NCBI GenBank assembly: GCA_019057865.1
Contig: JAHLWP010000014.1
Coordinates: 1 to 64,000, forward strand
Length of the DNA: 64,000 bases
DNA from: Promethearchaeota archaeon
Lineage (GTDB): Archaea > Asgardarchaeota > Lokiarchaeia > Sigyniarchaeales > SOKP01
Reading direction: 5' to 3'
Positions 45,340 through 55,300 of this stretch are shown piece after piece. The number at the start of each line of letters is the position of its first letter. Position 1 is the stretch's first letter. Under the pieces are notes generated by a model. That model made no database searches and had not been told where the DNA came from. It saw nothing but the letters and a program-made list of their open reading frames with translations. A program made the position numbers and the translations under genes.

Positions 45340-47928
45340 ATGTTTATTTATTTGGAGAATTTAATTGAATCCGAAGATAACACGAAAGAAATATTTCTAA
45401 TTCCTTACCCTCGCTATCTTAAATTAAAAAATTTTCAAAAAATAAAGGTTACTGAACATACTAAATTATTTACAGACCTAAAAGAAGATTTTTTATTAAT
45501 TATAGAACAATTTCAAGAGAAATTGAAATTTCTTGGGTTAAAAAACAAGTTAGAAATTCAAAAAGTAAGGGATTTTAGTAAATTTCCAAATATAGAGTTA
45601 GTTATTAAAAAATTCAGAAGCAGTTTTCCAGAAGAACTTTATAATAAAATAGTAAATGAAAAAATTTATATTCAACAAGGATATTTTTTAGTTTCAGAAG
45701 GATCTGAACTTTATTTAGAAGCTTCTACACCTCAAGGGATGTTTTATGGGATTCAAACCTTAATTCAATTGTTGAATTCAAGTCAAGACAAATTATCATT
45801 AAATGAATTAAGAATAATAGATTTTCCCGCTTTAAAAATCAGAGGAGTATCAGATGATATCTCAAGAGGACAAGCACCTACTATTAAAAATTTGAAGAAA
45901 TTTGTCGAAGAATTAAGCCATTATAAAGTAAATCAATATTATTTAGTCTATATGCAAGATATGTTTAAATTTACAAACCATCCTGAAATCGGAAAAGAAC
46001 GGGGGGCATATTCAAAAGAAGATATAATAAAATTACAAAATTTTGCAAAGGAACATTTTATAGAAATAATTCCAATTTTCCAAACCATAGGTCATTGGGA
46101 AAATATTTTACATCATCCTGATTATTGGAAATATGGAGAGTTTCCTGGTTCGAATAGTTTAAACATCGTAAATGAAGAAATTTATGATCTTTTAGATGAA
46201 ATGATTGGTGAATTAAGTGAAGCTTTTAAATCAGAGTATTTTCATATTGGAGCAGATGAGAGCTGGGATGTTGGGAAAGTAGCTTCAAAAAGCTTTATTG
46301 AAAATGTTGGTATTGGAAAAGCTTATCTTAATCATTACAAGAGAGTATACGATATTGTCAAAAAACATGGTTATAAAAAAGTAATCATATATCATGATAT
46401 CCTCTATAAGTATAAGGAAGTTCTTGAGGGATTACCAAATGATATGATAATAATGTATTGGAAATATAATACAAAACAAAAATATCCAATATTAAATAAA
46501 ATAAAAGAATATGGTTTTCCAATTATAGTTAGTCCATCAATAATGGATTTTAATCGAATTTTTCCATCGATAGATAAATATGAAAAAAACATTGTAAATT
46601 TAATTAAATTTGGTTATGATAGACAAATAATTGGAGAAGTGACTTCAAGTTGGGGAGATTATAGAAATAAAGAAATTAGAGAGAATCGATTTTATGGTTT
46701 TATTTTTTCTGCCATGGTCGGTTGGAATCCCACAAAAGAAATAAAGATTATAAACTTCTGGAAAGGTCTTTTTATACATTTTTTTGGAATTATAGATTCT
46801 AAATTATTAACTATATTTGGCAAAATTCGGGCAATTCTAGACCGAAAATTATTACATACAAGTCCTTTATCATATTATAACCATTTTTTTTCGCATCCAT
46901 ATGCTAAGAACAATTCAAAGTATAGAAAAAATATAAAAATTTCTGGATTTGATAATATAATTTCTGATATGAATGCTATAATTAAATTATGTGAAGAGTT
47001 AGAAGTAGATGTACCTAAAAATGAAGTTAACATCAAAAATCTAGCATTTGTGGCAAAACATATTAGATTTTATTGTAAGAAGCGACTAAACTCAAGATCT
47101 TTAGTTCAATTTTCTCCAATTACAAAAAATTATAAGAACCAAAAAATCAAGGAGATTGAAAATTTAAAAGATAAACTAATTCTGTTACTAGATGAGTATG
47201 AGCACTTATGGCTGAAAAGTGCGAGGATAGAAGGTTTTCAAGCAATTAAAACACGATATTTATGGTTAATAAAAATTTATGATGATAAGATCGAACAATT
47301 GAAAAATGATGTTAATTGGGAAGATCCTAATATCCCAAGTGAGTTAATTTATTTAGATAATAAAGAATTGCATAGAGAGCATACCACGTTTTATCAGAAA
47401 ATTATAAATATTGATAATAAAGTAGAGCAAGCACATTTGCAGGTCAGTGCTGGTACTTTTGCTAAACTTTTTATAAATAACTCATATATTGGCCATATAA
47501 TCACTCGACATTCGCTTAATTATGTAATTTTAGAAAATAATATTCAAATTTTCGATATAAAAGAATATTTAAAACAAGGTGAAAATAAAATTACAATTGA
47601 AAATACCGATTTCATTGGTGGTGTAGGTCCTATAAATGTATATGGTGAAATTGAACTAGCTAATAAGGAGGCTATTCAAATAAATACAGATAAAACGTGG
47701 TTAGCTACAAGAGAAATCAATAAACAATGGAGTAATGTGAATAGTTTTGGCAAACCTCCTAAAGCTACAGGAGGTTTATATTATCCAAATTTTACTGAAA
47801 ATTTGCACTCAAAAGAAACTGACTCAATGGCATTTTTAAATACAATCGCTAGTAGAAAGTCTAAAAAATTCTTTTGGATACTAAAATTAGTCTTTAAACT
47901 CTTTTATCGTTATGATATTTTAGAATAA
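45340..47928 (+). CDS. Glycoside hydrolase family 20-like beta-N-acetylhexosaminidase
   Basis: 862 residues. An N-terminal GH20b-like alpha/beta domain (about 15-150, with [18 protein letters not shown]) precedes a TIM barrel ([20 protein letters not shown] onward). The barrel holds [11 protein letters not shown] at about 302-312, matching the GH20 HxGGDE motif with its catalytic Asp-Glu pair, and [11 protein letters not shown] later. The last ~200 residues form a beta-sandwich/galactose-binding-like domain. No signal peptide is seen, so the enzyme is probably cytoplasmic, unusual for this family. It would release terminal N-acetylhexosamines from glycans or glycolipids. It sits between the PolB2 pair and the RadA-like gene, on the opposite strand. 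Confidence 0.8.
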   Translation: MFIYLENLIESEDNTKEIFLIPYPRYLKLKNFQKIKVTEHTKLFTDLKEDFLLIIEQFQEKLKFLGLKNKLEIQKVRDFSKFPNIELVIKKFRSSFPEELYNKIVNEKIYIQQGYFLVSEGSELYLEASTPQGMFYGIQTLIQLLNSSQDKLSLNELRIIDFPALKIRGVSDDISRGQAPTIKNLKKFVEELSHYKVNQYYLVYMQDMFKFTNHPEIGKERGAYSKEDIIKLQNFAKEHFIEIIPIFQTIGHWENILHHPDYWKYGEFPGSNSLNIVNEEIYDLLDEMIGELSEAFKSEYFHIGADESWDVGKVASKSFIENVGIGKAYLNHYKRVYDIVKKHGYKKVIIYHDILYKYKEVLEGLPNDMIIMYWKYNTKQKYPILNKIKEYGFPIIVSPSIMDFNRIFPSIDKYEKNIVNLIKFGYDRQIIGEVTSSWGDYRNKEIRENRFYGFIFSAMVGWNPTKEIKIINFWKGLFIHFFGIIDSKLLTIFGKIRAILDRKLLHTSPLSYYNHFFSHPYAKNNSKYRKNIKISGFDNIISDMNAIIKLCEELEVDVPKNEVNIKNLAFVAKHIRFYCKKRLNSRSLVQFSPITKNYKNQKIKEIENLKDKLILLLDEYEHLWLKSARIEGFQAIKTRYLWLIKIYDDKIEQLKNDVNWEDPNIPSELIYLDNKELHREHTTFYQKIINIDNKVEQAHLQVSAGTFAKLFINNSYIGHIITRHSLNYVILENNIQIFDIKEYLKQGENKITIENTDFIGGVGPINVYGEIELANKEAIQINTDKTWLATREINKQWSNVNSFGKPPKATGGLYYPNFTENLHSKETDSMAFLNTIASRKSKKFFWILKLVFKLFYRYDILE

Positions 47929-47986
47929 GATTTAGTTAAATTAATTATGAAATTAAAGAGAAAAAATTTGAAATTAGGTATAGTTT

Positions 47987-48403
47987 ATGACTGAAGAATT
48001 AAAAAAATGGCACGCTCCTTGTGGAATCTATTGTAAAAGATGTCCTGGTATAAAAGCGTTTAACTGTAAAGGATGCCGAGAGCAAAAGGGTCAAATACTT
48101 AAGTTCCCGGTATGTAAAACATATGAATGCGTTACTAGTAAGGGATATGAATTCTGTTATGAGTGTGAGGATTTCCCCTGTGAGATGCTCCAGCCAATTG
48201 TTAATTTTGAAATTTTTGCTCCTCATAACTCTAAAGTGTATAATTCAGTTATGATACAAAAAATTGGATTAGAAGAATGGAATAAAATATGTGAAGAAAA
48301 ATCTACTCTTTATTACCAAGGAAAAAAAATACAATATGGCGGCGATCCCCTTACTCTTGAAAAAAAAGACAGTAATATGTATAAAAAAAAGAAAAAAGAC
48401 TAA
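47987..48403 (+). CDS. DUF3795-type cysteine-rich protein
   Basis: 138 residues with the family pattern near the N-terminus: APCGIYCKRCPG, FNCKGC, CKTYECVTSKG and FCYECEDFPCEML. Ten or more cysteines suggest zinc or iron-sulfur binding. DUF3795 proteins are common in anaerobic bacteria and archaea and have no established function. It ends tail-to-tail with the RadA-like gene, overlapping it by four bases. Confidence 0.75.
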   Translation: MTEELKKWHAPCGIYCKRCPGIKAFNCKGCREQKGQILKFPVCKTYECVTSKGYEFCYECEDFPCEMLQPIVNFEIFAPHNSKVYNSVMIQKIGLEEWNKICEEKSTLYYQGKKIQYGGDPLTLEKKDSNMYKKKKKD

Positions 48404-49221
48404 AACCACACATCTAAAGTCATATTTCTTAAAGGAACTTTCTTCTTTGGTTCACGAGGCTTCCATCTTAATAACCGATTTTCTGGCAAGTATGGATGCT
48501 GAACGAGGGTGTATTCTACAAATCGCTCATCATCTCTTATCAGTACTAGCACCTTCCCAAAATGAGAAAGTATCTTTCCCCCTTTAGGCCTGAAAAGGGA
48601 GTATTCACTTAAAGGTGTAGTTATAATAATTAAGGGATTTGTTTTTGAGAGCATTCTTTTAATTCCGTCTATTGTCCTTAGTAAGTCTTCGAAAGTTTGT
48701 TTTTCATAATTTGGCCATAATTTAGTTATCCCCGAGATTAACACAACTTTAATATTTTCAAGTTTATCAAGTCGATTCTCTAAGATCTCAACCAGTTGAT
48801 CCCAAGTAAAAGCGCGTGAAATCAGTATGTTTTCTAAAACTTTCCTAGGTGATAAATTTTGTGAAACGGCAAACTTACTTATATTATAAGGATTAAATCG
48901 ATTGTTGACATCAACATAAGCAACTTTAATATCATCTCCAAGCCCTCCATTGTTAAATGATTTTTGAGCAATAACAGAGGTTGTTAACAAAATGTTAGAT
49001 GTAATTTTCTTATCTCCATAGAGTAGATAAATTAAATCTCGGTGAAAACCCCCAGAAAGTAATTCATCTAACGTCTTATCTCCACTTGAAACGAGTGGAA
49101 AACGAGTATTCTTTTTGTATACCTTGAATCCTGAATTAAACGTCATCATATTAAGTAACATTTCTTCAAAATAAAACACGAATACACCGACAATTTTTTG
49201 AAAAGTGCCCATTTTATTCAT
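48400..49221 (-). CDS. RadA/RecA-superfamily paralogue with lost Walker motifs
   Basis: 273 residues on the longest frame; the start may be the MMTFNSGFKVYK methionine about 25 codons in. The layout is RecA-like: VSSGDKTLDELLSGGFHRDL resembles the RadA entry segment, but the P-loop position reads YGDKKITSN instead of GxxxxGKT, and the Walker B segment reads VVLISGIT where Asp is expected. YVDVNNRFNPYNI follows as in RadA paralogues. ATP hydrolysis is therefore unlikely. Archaeal PolB2 genes have been noted next to such inactive RadA-like proteins, reminiscent of the bacterial ImuA/ImuB/DnaE2 mutasome. Here the polymerase pair lies 3.2 kb away on the same strand, separated by two opposite-strand genes. 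Confidence 0.7.
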   Translation of the reverse strand: MNKMGTFQKIVGVFVFYFEEMLLNMMTFNSGFKVYKKNTRFPLVSSGDKTLDELLSGGFHRDLIYLLYGDKKITSNILLTTSVIAQKSFNNGGLGDDIKVAYVDVNNRFNPYNISKFAVSQNLSPRKVLENILISRAFTWDQLVEILENRLDKLENIKVVLISGITKLWPNYEKQTFEDLLRTIDGIKRMLSKTNPLIIITTPLSEYSLFRPKGGKILSHFGKVLVLIRDDERFVEYTLVQHPYLPENRLLRWKPREPKKKVPLRNMTLDVWF

Positions 49222-49398
49222 AGTTAAGTAATAATGTTTCCTTTCTCAAGAAAAAATGTTCTTTTAAGAGTAAAACTCTTTCATGGAGACAGGGAGAGGA
49301 GAGTAAAAGTAAAAGTAAACAAATCCAAACTTGAATAGTTTTGAATTGCCGACAAAAATAGAGAGAAAATAATCAAGATCAATATGTTCATTTATGAT

Positions 49399-50163
49399 TT
49401 ATTTGTTCTTAACAAGATCTACAACCTTGGGGAGAACTTCGCCTATTTTTTCATGAATTACAACTTCAGCTGATCCATCCATTTCTGTTTCTTGAATATT
49501 GATAATAGCTAATTTTGCTCCTTGTGAAAGAGCTTTATGAGGATAAAAAGCTGCGGGATATACAACAAGTGAACTCCCTAAAACAATCATTAAATCACAG
49601 TTCAAAATCATTAGATCTGCTGCAAATAATGTCTCAGATTCTAATGGTTCTCCAAAAAATATTGCATTAGGTTTTAATAATCCATTACAAACCTCACATG
49701 AAGGAACTTTCCTTTCTTTGAGAAATTGATTTATCATTGTTGTAATTGGATAGACTTTCTTACACCTCATACATTTGGCTTCATTTACAGTCCCATGTAA
49801 TTCTATGATATTTTTAGTCTTCGCCTTATGATGTAGGCCGTCTATATTCTGGGTGAGAACTCCCTTTAATTTCCCTAATTTCTGTAATTTAGTTAAAGCC
49901 TTATGACCTCTGTTAGGTCTAGCCTTAAAAATCTGTAACCCCATTTCCAACATAAAGTCTAAATTCTTACCAGTGTCCGCGACATATGAATGAATAGAGG
50001 CAAATTCATTGGGATCTACTTTAGTCCATAATCCTGATTCAGGACTTCTAAAATCAGCAATTCCACTCTCGGTACTCATACCTGCACCTGTTAATGCTAC
50101 GATATCCTTTGAGTCTAAAATTAGTTGAACAAGAGTTTCAATTTTTTCCTCCAAACTCTTCAT
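49399..50163 (-). CDS. Sir2-family NAD-dependent protein deacylase
   Basis: The ATG at 50163 (MKSLEEKIETL) has GGAG ten bases upstream; the longer frame to 50196 adds a hydrophobic leader and is disfavoured. 254 residues, standard for class III/U sirtuins. GAGMSTESGIADFRSP binds NAD, TQNIDGLHHKA and ELHGTV (catalytic His) follow, four zinc cysteines occur as CMRC and CEVC, and VLGSSLVVYPAAF closes the Rossmann fold. It would remove acetyl or other acyl groups from lysines, with free acyl-CoA metabolism upstream as a possible context. It diverges from the GTPase gene at 50333. Confidence 0.9.
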   Translation of the reverse strand: MKSLEEKIETLVQLILDSKDIVALTGAGMSTESGIADFRSPESGLWTKVDPNEFASIHSYVADTGKNLDFMLEMGLQIFKARPNRGHKALTKLQKLGKLKGVLTQNIDGLHHKAKTKNIIELHGTVNEAKCMRCKKVYPITTMINQFLKERKVPSCEVCNGLLKPNAIFFGEPLESETLFAADLMILNCDLMIVLGSSLVVYPAAFYPHKALSQGAKLAIINIQETEMDGSAEVVIHEKIGEVLPKVVDLVKNK

Positions 50164-50332
50164 ACCAAAAATGCTCCAAAAAAGTAAATAAAACAAAAAA
50201 AATTAATAACTATTATTTTTATTTATTGAATATAATATAATAATATAATGAATATATCAGTTAATAAACCATAAATTAAGAACATTAAATCATTCAATGA
50301 AAATTAGCTCTTGATTAACCAAATAAACCCAA

Positions 50333-50896
50333 ATGGTGAATAAATTAACCCAAATAACCAAATCATTTATATATAAGGTTTGCGTTTGTGGCGATGGAGG
50401 TGTAGGTAAAACCTCCCTTGTTTTGCGTTATTGCGAAAATTCATTTAAAGAAAATTACATAATGACCATCGGATCTAACTTCTCGACGAAGACTGTAGAG
50501 CTAACTGAGTATCCGGAGTATCAAGTTAAGCTTCAACTATGGGATCTCGCAGGACAAAAGCACTTTAGCTTTGTACGTCCAGCATTCTATCGCGGGACTA
50601 GTGGTCTTATATATACGTTCGATCTCACCCGACGGAGCTCTTTCTCTAACATTTTAGAATGGAAGAGTGAAGTAGAAAAGGTAATTGGTCAAGGTAAACC
50701 AAGTGTTTTAGTTGGAAATAAAATTGATTTAGCAAATCAAGGGAACAGAGAAGTTGGAGAACAAGATGGAATAGCTTTACAATATGAATTAGGAGCAATA
50801 GACTATTTTGAGGCAAGTGCTAAAGATGACATTTTGGTTGAACCTGTTTTTAAAGATATCACACTCGCAATTCTGAGGGCATCAAGCAAAATTTAA
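50333..50896 (+). CDS. Ras/Rab-like small GTPase
   Basis: 187 residues with all five G motifs: GDGGVGKTS (G1, about 19-27), T in the switch I region (IMTIGSNF), WDLAGQ (G3), GNKIDL (G4) and EASAK (G5). The Gln in DLAGQ and a Rab-like KTVELTEYPEYQVKLQLW strand are conserved. There is no C-terminal cysteine, so prenylation of the eukaryotic kind is not expected. Asgard genomes carry many such genes and this is strong lineage evidence. It precedes the proteasome alpha gene by 112 bp on the same strand. No GAP, GEF or longin-domain gene is beside it. Confidence 0.93.
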   Translation: MVNKLTQITKSFIYKVCVCGDGGVGKTSLVLRYCENSFKENYIMTIGSNFSTKTVELTEYPEYQVKLQLWDLAGQKHFSFVRPAFYRGTSGLIYTFDLTRRSSFSNILEWKSEVEKVIGQGKPSVLVGNKIDLANQGNREVGEQDGIALQYELGAIDYFEASAKDDILVEPVFKDITLAILRASSKI

Positions 50897-51008
50897 AAAT
50901 TTAATTTGTTATAAACATTAAATTCTTATTTATTAGTTAATTGTTAAATATTAAAAGTTTTAAATTTCAAAAATATCAAAATAATATAAGGAGATTGATG
51001 AGTTAATC

Positions 51009-51728
51009 ATGTTTGGCGGACAAGCGATGAAATATGACCGTGCTCTAACCGTATTTTCACCTGAGGGGAGATTATTTCAAGTAGAATATGCTCTAGAAGC
51101 TGTTAGAAGGGGAACCATAGCAGTTGCAGTAAAATCTGAAGAAGATGTATGCTTAGCGGCTCAAATTAAAATCCCTTCTGTATTAATGGATGCTGATTCT
51201 ATTGATAAAATCTTTCAAGTTGATGAGCACATAGGTGTAGCAATCTCTGGATTACATGCTGATTCACGTGCTTTAATTAATTATGCAAGGGTCCAAGCAC
51301 AATCATTTAGATTAACGTATGATGAACCCGCTCGACTTAAAATGCTCGTAAAAACTATTGCAGATATGAAACAAATCTATACCCAATATGGAGGAATTAG
51401 ACCTTTTGGATGTGCTCTTTTCTTTATTGGCATAGATGCTGCTGGAACTCAGATATTTACAACATCTCCTAGCGGTATTTACCGTTCATTTAAAGCATAT
51501 GCGCTTGGAAGTGGTGAAGCGCGTGCTCGAGAATACCTTACAGATAACTATAAGCCTGACATGTCATTTGAGGAGATCATTGATTTATCATTAAAAGCTC
51601 TTAAAGAGTCAATTGATGAGGAAATGACGAAAGAAACTATTCGGCTTGCCTATGTTAGATCTAAAGATAAAAATTTTATAATGGCAGAGAAGTCAGAAAT
51701 TGAGCAATATTTAAGCAAACTTCAATAA
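51009..51728 (+). CDS. psmA: 20S proteasome subunit alpha
   Basis: 239 residues. The alpha-type N-terminal helix and signature are clear: YDRALTVFSPEGRLFQVEYALEAVRRGT. Then come VDEHIGVAISGLHADSRAL and IRPFGCALFFIGID. No catalytic threonine, as expected for alpha. The N-terminus (MFGGQAMKYDRA) suits a gated pore. AGGAGATTGATG precedes ATG 51009. The beta subunit is not in this window. The downstream helical gene at 51879 may be cotranscribed. Confidence 0.95.
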   Translation: MFGGQAMKYDRALTVFSPEGRLFQVEYALEAVRRGTIAVAVKSEEDVCLAAQIKIPSVLMDADSIDKIFQVDEHIGVAISGLHADSRALINYARVQAQSFRLTYDEPARLKMLVKTIADMKQIYTQYGGIRPFGCALFFIGIDAAGTQIFTTSPSGIYRSFKAYALGSGEARAREYLTDNYKPDMSFEEIIDLSLKALKESIDEEMTKETIRLAYVRSKDKNFIMAEKSEIEQYLSKLQ

Positions 51729-51878
51729 GATTTAAATTATAATACTTTTACTAATTATTTGCTTATTTCTTTTAATATAAAAGATCTTATAAAGTATATT
51801 TTTTAATAATAAATTAAAGATAATTGAACAATTTAAAGAGTTTTACTTATTAGAAATTAAGTGTAATGTGTAAAATAT

Positions 51879-52274
51879 ATGGGGAAAAAAAAGAAAATCC
51901 GGGAGCAATTTGATGAAATATTTAGATCTGGAAATGAAAAAGCAATAAAAAAAATATTAGAAAAAAATCCTTGGTTACTTAATGAAGTTTCACAAAACTT
52001 TGATGCTGGAATGTCGGAGCAAAACCAAGCCATTGCTGCTTTAGGTGTAATGGAAGATGAATTAGGAGGAGCAGTTCCAATTGATGAAATAGTATTTAGT
52101 TTAAGAGTTGATTTTAACATTCGAAAACCAGAGGTAGATGTATTAGAAATTTTAAAAAACATTGAAACTCTAAATCTTGTAAAACGTGAATCCAATGGTT
52201 GGAGTTTAACATTAGAAGGAGGAAAAATTTGTGATGATTATCTTAATAAAAGTCTTGGAGATATTGAATTATAA
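51879..52274 (+). CDS. Unrecognised winged-helix-like small protein
   Basis: 131 residues. A basic start (MGKKKKIREQFDEIF) and a helical first half are followed by a segment read as a winged helix (DEIVFSLRVDFNIRKPEVDV, then LETLNLVKRESNGWSLTLEG). The last part resembles the wing and final helix of archaeal transcription-factor domains. No cysteines. It lies 150 bp after psmA and 120 bp before the giant TPR protein. DNA binding is a guess from shape. Confidence 0.6.
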   Translation: MGKKKKIREQFDEIFRSGNEKAIKKILEKNPWLLNEVSQNFDAGMSEQNQAIAALGVMEDELGGAVPIDEIVFSLRVDFNIRKPEVDVLEILKNIETLNLVKRESNGWSLTLEGGKICDDYLNKSLGDIEL

Positions 52275-52397
52275 TTACTTAAATTTTTATGTTTAATATA
52301 TGATTTTTAAAATATAACTATATTATTATATTTAATTAAAAGAAGATTTTAAGATAGCAGTTTCATTTTTAATCCTTTTTAAAAATAGTTGATTTTT

Positions 52398-55300
52398 ATG
52401 GATGAAGATAATAATGAAGAGTTCGATGAGAACGGATTTGATCCCACAAAAGAAGCTTTTTTTACTGATTTAATGGAAATGGAAGACGAACTCGCCTCAG
52501 AAGCATATGAATTAGTTGAACATGCTTTAAATTTGATTGCTTCAAAATATTATGATGATGGCATTGAAACTTTACGGCAAGCAATTGGATTATATAGTCA
52601 AATTAATAGAGAAGAAGAAGTTAAGGCAATTAATGAAAAAATATCTGAAATTTATATCCTAAAAGAACGAGAATTTCGAGATATTGAAGCTAAACCTGAA
52701 GAAGAAATTGCTGAATTAGAAATATCGAAATTTACAGAAGAATTTGCGGTTTCTGATATATCAAAAGAAATTGAAAAAGAACAAGTTGAAGTGGATAGAT
52801 CGGGTGAAGCGGAAAGCGTAATATCAGAAGCACAAGAGTTAGTAAAAATGGAAGATTTTGAAGGTGCTCTTGATAAATATGATGAAGCTATTAACATATT
52901 TGAAGAAATGAATATACCAGATCAAGTCGAGAGAGTGTATAAATTAATTGAAGATTGTTATAATAAGAAGGCAGAATTTCTGCGAAGAATTAAAAAAGAA
53001 GTGGTTGTAGAAGAAACAAAAACTGAAGTAGAAGAAGTTCCTAAAATGGAGGAAATACAAAAAGAAGCAAAGATTACGTCTTATCTCGAGTCTAAAAAGC
53101 GTGAGGAGGAACTCTCAACTCGGGCTTATGATCTACTAGGACAAGGTGCTGAACTAGCTAAAAGTCGCCAATATGATAAAGCCTTAGAATTATTTGAAGA
53201 AGGGGCTAATTTATTTAATGAATTAAACTGGAATTATGAAGTAAAGAAAGTTCGAGCTACTATTACCCAATTAGAAGAAGAAAAAGATTTATATTTAAAA
53301 GAGCTTGATAGAATTAAATTAGAAAGAGAAAAGGAATTTAAATTAAAAGTAAAACAAGAAGTACTTTTAGAAAAGCATGTTAAAGAAATAGAGAAACAAA
53401 AAGCAATTACAAAGATGGAAAAAGTAAAAGAACTTGAATTGCAAAAAATGGAAGATGAATATTTTCAAGTCCAAATTGCTAATATGGTTAATGAAGCAGA
53501 TAAGATAGCAAGAGAATATGAATTAGACATGAAAAAAGCAATAAAGGAAGGATCTATTATTGAAACGTCCTCTTATCATGAAGTTATTCAATTATATGAG
53601 AAAGTTCGAAATTTATTAATTGAAAAGGGTTGGAAAGACCAAGTACCAATTTACACTAATCAAATTAATATATATTATGAAAAGTTAGAAAAATATAACA
53701 AATTAAAGCAAATTGAAGCACAAAAATTAGAAAAACAAAAAGCTATTGAAGAAATGCATAAAATTAAAGAAGAGGACACACAAATAGCTTATGATGCTGA
53801 AAAAATGAAAATACTTGAGGAAACAAAAAAGAAAGAAATGGAAGTCCAAATTTTCATAAAACAAATCGATGAAATGGTTAATAGCGTAGAGAGATTGGCA
53901 AGAGAATATGAAGTAGCCTTAAGGAAGGGTCAATTCGAAAGAAGTTGTCCTTATCCTAAAATCATTAACACTTATGAGAAAATAAGAAATATGTTATTAG
54001 AAAGAGGATTGAAAGATGACGCTGCTATTTATACAACTCAAATTCAAGCATACAAGGAAAAGTTAGTAAAAGATAAGAGATTACGCGAAATAGAGGCTCA
54101 AAAAATTGAAAAACAAAAAGAAATCGAAGAAATGCATAAGGTTGGAAAAGAAGTTAAACCTATAAAGATCGAAAAAGGTAAAATGGTTGAAGAACAGAAA
54201 TTTGAAGAATTTATAACAGAAATGGTCAATAAAGCAGAAAAATTAGCCAGAGATTATGAAATTGCATTGAAAAAAGCTAAAAATAAGGTGGAAATAATAG
54301 AAAATAATCCATACCTCCAAGTTATTGAAATATACAGAGAGATTAGAGAAAAGCTATACGCTAGAGGTTGGAAGGACCAGGCAGAGATATATACTAATCA
54401 AATCAAAATTTATCAAGAAAAATTAGAAAAAGATAAAAAATTACTTGAGATTGAATTCCAGAAATTAGAAAAGGAGAAAGAATTAGAGGAATTTTATAAA
54501 GTTCAAAAAATAGAAAAAGAAAGACCTCCAACAGAAAAAGATTTAAAGGCTATTGAAAAGAAAAAGGAAGAAGAGGAATTTGAGAAACATTTAGCCGATA
54601 TGGTTAATAAAGCAGAAAGACTTGCTCGAGACTTCGAAATTGCTATGAAAAAAGCTATGAGGGATGGAAAAATAATTGAAACGACCCCTTATCCTGAAGT
54701 TATTGATATTTATAAACAGATTAGGGAAAATGTTTATGCAAGAGGATGGAGAGAGCAAGCAGAGATATATGCCAATCAAATAAAAATATATCAAGAAAAA
54801 TTGAATAAAGTTGAGAAATTACGTGAAATTGAAGCTAAAAAAATAGAAAAACGGAAAGAAATCGAGGAAATGCATAAAGTTGAAACAAAAATTAAATCAA
54901 TTAAACCCAAAAAAATAAAAAAAGAAGATCGAAAGGAAGACCTGCTGCTAGATAAAGCGATGAAACTAATTGATAAAGCAGAAAAAATGGCAAGAAACTA
55001 TGAAATAAAATTGAAAGTTGATATTTTAAGTTATGATAGTCCCTATGAAACTGTTATATCTTATTATGATGAGGCCAGAAAAATATTCCATAAAATTGGT
55101 TGGAAAGATGAAGCCCGTCGATTAATAAATACAATTAAATTTTATACAGAGAAAAAGGAAAAGGATGAAAAATTAAGAATTTTTGAGCAAAGGAAGTTAA
55201 AAGAGGCAGAGTTAGAAGTAGTGGCTGTTAAACCAGAATCTGAAGAAGAAATACTTGTTAGACATAAAAAGATAATAGAATATGAAAAGAAAAAACAAGA

